From positions 1,302,001 through 1,366,000 of the forward strand of contig NZ_LT615367.1 in the NCBI RefSeq assembly GCF_900095885.1: a stretch of 64,000 nucleotides of DNA, in the 5' to 3' direction. Source of the DNA: Dickeya aquatica. Lineage in GTDB: Bacteria; Pseudomonadota; Gammaproteobacteria; Enterobacterales; Enterobacteriaceae. How positions within the stretch are numbered: position 1 is the stretch's first letter; each line of letters opens with the position of its first letter. The notes under the pieces were generated by a model, which made no database searches, was not told the origin of the DNA, and saw nothing but the letters and a program-made list of their open reading frames with translations. Positions 59,564-64,000 of this stretch are shown in pieces. The position numbers and the translations under genes were made by a program.

Positions 59564-62290
59564 ATGGCAACGATTCATGTAGACGGCAAAGAATATGAAG
59601 TAGACGGAGCAGACAACCTGCTACAGGCGTGTCTGTCTTTGGGACTTGATATTCCCTACTTTTGCTGGCATCCGGCGCTGGGAAGCGTCGGCGCTTGTCG
59701 CTTATGTGCGGTCAAGCAGTACCAGAACGCGGAAGATACCCGTGGTCGTCTGGTCATGTCCTGTATGACACCGGCATCAAATGGCACGTTTATCGCCATT
59801 GATGACGACGAAGCAAAGCAATTCCGCAAAACCATTGTGGAGTTCCTGATGACCAACCACCCGCATGACTGCCCGGTCTGCGAAGAGGGGGGAAACTGTC
59901 ATCTCCAGGATATGACGGTAATGACGGGACACAATTTCCGTCGCTATCGCTTTACCAAACGTACCCATCACAACCAGGATCTTGGGCCGTTTATCTCCCA
60001 TGAGATGAACCGTTGTATCGCCTGTTATCGCTGTGTGCGCTATTACAAAGATTACGCTGATGGCAAAGACCTGGGCGTATATGGCGCGCACGATAACGTC
60101 TATTTTGGCCGCCCGGAAGATGGCGTGCTGGAAAGTGAATTTTCCGGCAACCTGGTTGAGGTGTGTCCGACTGGCGTCTTTACCGATAAAACCCACTCTG
60201 AGCGCTATAACCGTAAATGGGATATGCAATTTGCGCCTAGCGTTTGCCAGCAGTGCAGCGTGGGTTGTAACACCAGCCCAGGCGAGCGTTATGGCGAACT
60301 GCGTCGGGTGGAAAACCGCTATAACGGCAGCGTAAACCACTATTTCCTGTGCGACCGTGGTCGTTTCGGTTACGGCTATGTCAATTTGAAAGACCGCCCT
60401 CGTCAGCCGTTGCAGCGCCGCGGTGCTGACTGGATTGCGCTCAACGCTGAACAGGCGTTGCAAGGGGCGGCAGATGTGCTGCGTCAGGCGAAGAAAGTGA
60501 TCGGTATCGGCTCGCCGCGCGCCAGTGTGGAAAGTAACTTTGCTCTGCGTGAGTTGGTCGGTGCAGACAACTTTTACACCGGTATTGCTCAGACTGAACA
60601 ACATCGCCTGCAACTGATGTTGAAAGTGCTGAAAGAGAGCGGGGTGCATACGCCATCGCTGCGCGAAATCGAAGGCTATGATGCCGTGCTGGTACTGGGT
60701 GAAGATTTAACCCAGACAGGTGCACGTATCGCTCTGGCGGTTCGTCAGGCCGTTAAAGGTAAAGCGCGTGAAATGGCGGCGGCCCAGAAAGTGGCGGACT
60801 GGCAGATAGCGGCGATCCTGAATATCGGCCAGCATGCCAAACATCCGCTGTTTGTCACCAATGTTGACAGCACGCGTCTGGATGACATTGCCGCGTGGAG
60901 CTATCGCGCGCCGGTGGCCGATCAGGCACGGCTGGGGTTTGCCATTGCGCATGCGCTGGATAACACTGCCCCTGCGGTCAGCGATTTACCGGCGGATCTG
61001 GGCCAGAAAGTCGATATTATCGTTCAGGCGCTGGCTGGTGCGCGTAAGCCACTGATTATCTCCGGCTCTCAGGCGGGCAGTGACGATGTGATTGCCGCTG
61101 CCGCCAACGTTGCCAAAGCGTTGAAAGGGCGTGGCGCGGATGTCGGCATTACGTTTGTTGCCGCATCTGCCAACAGCATGGGCATTGCCATGATAGGTGG
61201 CGGTTCTCTTGATGATGCCTTGTCGCAACTGGAAACGGGCGAAGCTGACAGCGTTGTGGTACTGGAAAATGATCTGTATCGCCATGCGCCAGCCGCCCGA
61301 GTCGATGCCGCGCTGGCTAAAGCCACCAATCTGGTGGTGCTTGATCATCAGCGTACAGCCATCATGGAGAAAGCCAGTCTGGTTCTCTCCGCAGCCAGTT
61401 TCGCTGAAAGCGATGGTACGCTTATCAACCAGGAAGGCCGCGCACAGCGTTTCTTCCAGGTGTACGACCCCACCTACTATGACAGCAGCGTGGTGATGCT
61501 GGAGAGCTGGCGTTGGTTGCACTCGCTGTTCATTACCTATCACAGCCGTCAGGTGGACTGGACGCAGCTTGATAATGTGATTGATGCCTGTGTGAAAGCC
61601 TTGCCGCATCTGGCGGCTATCAAACAGGCGGCACCGGAAGCCTCGTTTCGCATCAAGGGTCAGAAACTGGCGCGCGAGCCGCATCGTTACAGCGGTCGCA
61701 CCTCAATGCGTGCCAATATCAGTGTGCATGAACCTCGGCAGCCACAAGATAAAGACACCATGTTTGCCTTCTCGATGGAAGGTAACAACAGCCCGTTCGC
61801 CGATCGTCAACAGGTGCCGTTCGCCTGGGCTCCGGGTTGGAACTCGCCACAGGCCTGGAACAAGTTTCAGGATGAGGTTGGCGGGCACTTGCGTCACGGC
61901 GACCCCGGCGTGCGTCTTATTGAAGCGGCTGACAGCACGCTGGCGTACTTTAGCCAGATCCCGGCTCCGTTTGCACCGCAGCAGGGCCAATGGCAAGTGG
62001 CACCGTACTATAACCTGTTTGGCAGTGATGAGTTGTCACAGCGGTCAGCGGTGATTCAACAGCGTATGCCACAGGCATGTGCTGTTGTGAATCAGGCTGA
62101 TGCCGAGTTACTGGGGATTCATGCTGGCACGTTGCTGGATATCACTTGCGGTGGGCAGATGTTGCGTTTGCCAGTACGCCTTAGTGATGCGCTGCGGCAG
62201 GGGCAGGTCGGTTTGCCGCTCGGTTTCCCGGGTGTGGCTCCGGTGTTGGCAGGCGTGACCGTTGAAATGCTGCGGGAGGCTGCACAATGA
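59564..62290 (+). CDS. nuoG: NADH-quinone oxidoreductase subunit G
   Basis: This largest peripheral subunit is 908 aa, the same as E. coli NuoG, with several iron-sulfur clusters. The N-terminal ferredoxin domain has Cys34, Cys45, Cys48 and Cys67 ([2Fe-2S]). The HxxxC cluster lies in [18 protein letters not shown], the next in [16 protein letters not shown], and the extra N7 cluster in [13 protein letters not shown] molybdopterin-oxidoreductase-like domain follows. The ATG at 59564 gives MATIHVDG; an ATG three codons earlier (59555) is possible. It overlaps nuoH by 4 bp. Confidence 0.97.
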   Translation: MATIHVDGKEYEVDGADNLLQACLSLGLDIPYFCWHPALGSVGACRLCAVKQYQNAEDTRGRLVMSCMTPASNGTFIAIDDDEAKQFRKTIVEFLMTNHPHDCPVCEEGGNCHLQDMTVMTGHNFRRYRFTKRTHHNQDLGPFISHEMNRCIACYRCVRYYKDYADGKDLGVYGAHDNVYFGRPEDGVLESEFSGNLVEVCPTGVFTDKTHSERYNRKWDMQFAPSVCQQCSVGCNTSPGERYGELRRVENRYNGSVNHYFLCDRGRFGYGYVNLKDRPRQPLQRRGADWIALNAEQALQGAADVLRQAKKVIGIGSPRASVESNFALRELVGADNFYTGIAQTEQHRLQLMLKVLKESGVHTPSLREIEGYDAVLVLGEDLTQTGARIALAVRQAVKGKAREMAAAQKVADWQIAAILNIGQHAKHPLFVTNVDSTRLDDIAAWSYRAPVADQARLGFAIAHALDNTAPAVSDLPADLGQKVDIIVQALAGARKPLIISGSQAGSDDVIAAAANVAKALKGRGADVGITFVAASANSMGIAMIGGGSLDDALSQLETGEADSVVVLENDLYRHAPAARVDAALAKATNLVVLDHQRTAIMEKASLVLSAASFAESDGTLINQEGRAQRFFQVYDPTYYDSSVVMLESWRWLHSLFITYHSRQVDWTQLDNVIDACVKALPHLAAIKQAAPEASFRIKGQKLAREPHRYSGRTSMRANISVHEPRQPQDKDTMFAFSMEGNNSPFADRQQVPFAWAPGWNSPQAWNKFQDEVGGHLRHGDPGVRLIEAADSTLAYFSQIPAPFAPQQGQWQVAPYYNLFGSDELSQRSAVIQQRMPQACAVVNQADAELLGIHAGTLLDITCGGQMLRLPVRLSDALRQGQVGLPLGFPGVAPVLAGVTVEMLREAAQ

Positions 62291-63261
62291 GTTGGTTGAC
62301 TCCAGAGGTGTTGGATATTCTGGCCACGGTTGGCAAAGCCATCGTGATCTTACTGGTTGTGGTGAGCTGCGGCGCGCTGATGAGTATGGGAGAGCGCCGC
62401 TTGCTGGCGCTGTTCCAGGGGCGCTACGGGCCTAACCGCGTAGGCTGGGGTGGTTCGCTGCAACTGGTGGCGGACATGCTCAAAATGTTCTTTAAAGAGG
62501 ACTGGACGCCGCCGTTTGTCGATAAAGTTATCTTTATTTTGGCTCCGGTTATTGCGTTTACCTCACTGTTGCTGTCGTTTGCGATTGTGCCGGTTAGCCC
62601 AACCTGGCAGGTGGTTAACCTGAATATCGGGGTGTTGTTCTTCCTGATGATGGCCGGTTTGGCTGTGTACGCTGTGCTGTTCGCTGGCTGGTCAAGTAAC
62701 AATAAATACTCGTTGCTTGGTGCTGTGCGTGCCTCTGCCCAGACACTGAGTTATGAAGTGTTCCTCGGCTTGTCTTTGATGGGGGTGGTCGCGCAGGCCG
62801 GTTCATTCAATATGGCCGATATCGTTAATGCGCAGTCAACCGTGTGGAACGTGGTGCCGCAGTTCTTTGGTTTCATTACCTTTGCTATCGCGGGTGTGGC
62901 CGTTTGCCACCGTCATCCGTTTGACCAGCCGGAAGCCGAACAGGAACTGGCGGATGGTTATCACATCGAATATGCCGGGATGAAATTCGGCTTGTTCTTC
63001 GTCGGCGAATACATCGGGATTGTGACGGTATCGGCGTTGATAGTGACGCTGTTCTTCGGTGGCTGGCATGGGCCATTGTTGCCGCCGTTTATCTGGTTTG
63101 CCATCAAAACGGCATTCTTCATGATGATGTTCATTTTGATCCGTGCTTCGCTGCCTCGTCCGCGTTATGACCAGGTGATGTCGTTTGGCTGGCGTATTTG
63201 CCTGCCGCTGACGCTGCTGAACCTGCTGGCAACCGCCGCGGTCATTCTGTACAACGCTTAA
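62287..63261 (+). CDS. nuoH: NADH-quinone oxidoreductase subunit H
   Basis: This 324-aa membrane subunit, with about eight helices, forms the quinone entry chamber and couples it to the proton path. Conserved segments are [20 protein letters not shown] and [20 protein letters not shown], the acidic loop. It overlaps nuoG by ATGA and is followed by nuoI after 16 bp. Confidence 0.98.
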   Translation: MSWLTPEVLDILATVGKAIVILLVVVSCGALMSMGERRLLALFQGRYGPNRVGWGGSLQLVADMLKMFFKEDWTPPFVDKVIFILAPVIAFTSLLLSFAIVPVSPTWQVVNLNIGVLFFLMMAGLAVYAVLFAGWSSNNKYSLLGAVRASAQTLSYEVFLGLSLMGVVAQAGSFNMADIVNAQSTVWNVVPQFFGFITFAIAGVAVCHRHPFDQPEAEQELADGYHIEYAGMKFGLFFVGEYIGIVTVSALIVTLFFGGWHGPLLPPFIWFAIKTAFFMMMFILIRASLPRPRYDQVMSFGWRICLPLTLLNLLATAAVILYNA

Positions 63262-63277
63262 TGAGGGTGAATAAACC

Positions 63278-63820
63278 ATGACACTGAAAGAGCTTTTGAT
63301 TGGTTTCGGCACCCAGGTACGCAGTATCTGTATGGTGGGTTCCAATGCGTTTAAAAAGCGTGAAACCAAAATGTACCCGGAGGAGCCGGTCAATCCGCCG
63401 CCGCGTTTTCGTGGCCGTATTGTACTGACGCGTGACCCTGACGGGCAGGAGCGCTGTGTTGCCTGTAACCTGTGCGCGGTTGCCTGTCCGGTAGGGTGTA
63501 TTTCCTTGCAGAAGGCGGAAATGAAGGATGGCCGCTGGTATCCTGAGTTTTTCCGCATCAACTTCTCGCGTTGTATTTTCTGTGGTATGTGCGAAGAAGC
63601 CTGCCCGACAACGGCCATTCAACTGACGCCTGATTTTGAAATGGGTGAGTTTAAACGTCAGGATTTGGTGTATGAGAAAGAAGATCTGCTGATCTCGGGG
63701 CCGGGTAAATATCCGGAATATAACTTCTACCGGATGGCCGGTATGGCTGTTGATGGGAAAGAGAAAGGCGAAGCTGAAAACGAAGCCAAACCCATTGACG
63801 TTAAAGGCCTGTTGCCCTAA
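63278..63820 (+). CDS. nuoI: NADH-quinone oxidoreductase subunit I
   Basis: This 180-aa ferredoxin-type subunit holds clusters N6a and N6b. Both [4Fe-4S] motifs are intact: [15 protein letters not shown] and [15 protein letters not shown]. It sits 10 bp before nuoJ, with AAGGAG in between. Confidence 0.98.
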   Translation: MTLKELLIGFGTQVRSICMVGSNAFKKRETKMYPEEPVNPPPRFRGRIVLTRDPDGQERCVACNLCAVACPVGCISLQKAEMKDGRWYPEFFRINFSRCIFCGMCEEACPTTAIQLTPDFEMGEFKRQDLVYEKEDLLISGPGKYPEYNFYRMAGMAVDGKEKGEAENEAKPIDVKGLLP

Positions 63821-63830
63821 GGAGCCAAGC

Positions 63831-64000
63831 ATGGAATTCGCTTTTTACGCGACTGCGATTGTGGCGGTACTGGCGACACTACGTGTCATTACCCATACCA
63901 ATCCAGTACATGCATTACTGTATCTGATCGTTTCGTTACTGGCGGTGGCTGGTGTGTTCTTTTCACTGGGTGCCTATTTCGCCGGTGCGCTGGAGATAAT
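63831..64000 (+). CDS. nuoJ: NADH-quinone oxidoreductase subunit J, N-terminal part
   Basis: The first 56 codons are visible before the window ends. The N-terminus MEFAFYATAIVAVLATLRVI and HTNPVHALLYLIVSLLAVAG match NuoJ, a five-helix antiporter-like-chain linker subunit of complex I. AAGGAG precedes the ATG. The rest lies outside the window. Confidence 0.96.
   Translation, partial: MEFAFYATAIVAVLATLRVITHTNPVHALLYLIVSLLAVAGVFFSLGAYFAGALEI

Noticed and set aside
59777..60649. 290-aa ORF antisense to nuoG
   Set aside because: Shadow of a conserved coding region; no family motif or start signal.
61069..61684. Antisense ORFs within nuoG
   Set aside because: Shadow frames; no independent evidence of coding.
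1..64000. CRISPR arrays, insertion sequences, rRNA, toxin-antitoxin pairs, known defence genes
   Set aside because: No regularly spaced repeats, transposase, rRNA or recognisable defence genes were seen; apart from the integrase edge and the detoxification cassette the window follows core gene order.

Overview
The window is a stretch of chromosome from a gamma-proteobacterium of the order Enterobacterales. Gene order follows the Escherichia coli K-12 block from argW/mlaA/fadL through fabB, purF, hisP and ackA to nuo almost gene for gene. A PecT/HexA/LrhA-type regulator beside nuo and an added aldehyde/electrophile-defence cassette fit a plant-associated member such as the soft-rot Pectobacteriaceae (Dickeya/Pectobacterium/Brenneria/Lonsdalea group). 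That placement is inference; the order-level placement is firm.

Left edge (1-963): the N-terminal part of a P4-type tyrosine integrase runs off the window, next to a tRNA-Arg(CCU) whose 3' end faces it. An integrated island therefore lies mostly to the left, outside the window. From the tRNA rightwards the DNA is core chromosome.

1.2-14.7 kb: envelope and fatty-acid genes (mlaA, fadL, yfcZ, fadIJ), then sixA, smrB, prmB, aroC, mepA, yfcA, epmC and yfcL. 14.7-19.3 kb: an accessory unit, a LysR regulator divergent from an operon of aldehyde dehydrogenase, DJ-1/PfpI-family protein, glutathione S-transferase and Ohr-type peroxidase, placed between yfcL and mnmC. 19.4-34.9 kb: mnmC, fabB, flk, then pdxB-usg-truA-dedA-accD-folC-dedD and cvpA-purF-ubiX. 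35-38.3 kb: a histidine/lysine/arginine/ornithine ABC transporter operon behind a sigma-54 promoter with NtrC-like sites. 38.3-51.7 kb: yfcH, yfcG, yfcE, yfcD, ackA-pta, yfbV, yfbU, hxpA, yfbS, yfbR and alaA. 52.9-53.9 kb: pecT/lrhA. 54.5 kb to the right edge: the respiratory complex I operon nuoA, B, CD, E, F, G, H, I and the start of nuoJ.

Control sites readable directly are FadR operators at fadL and fabB, a FabR palindrome in the fabB promoter spacer, a PurR box before cvpA-purF, and the sigma-54/NtrC region. Several intergenic stretches hold unexplained secondary structure: fadJ-sixA, nuoB-nuoC, ackA-pta, yfcG-yfcH and the transporter leader. I found no CRISPR array, insertion sequence, rRNA or clear novel multi-gene system. 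The best leads are the detoxification cassette, the structured leaders and the edge of the integrated island.
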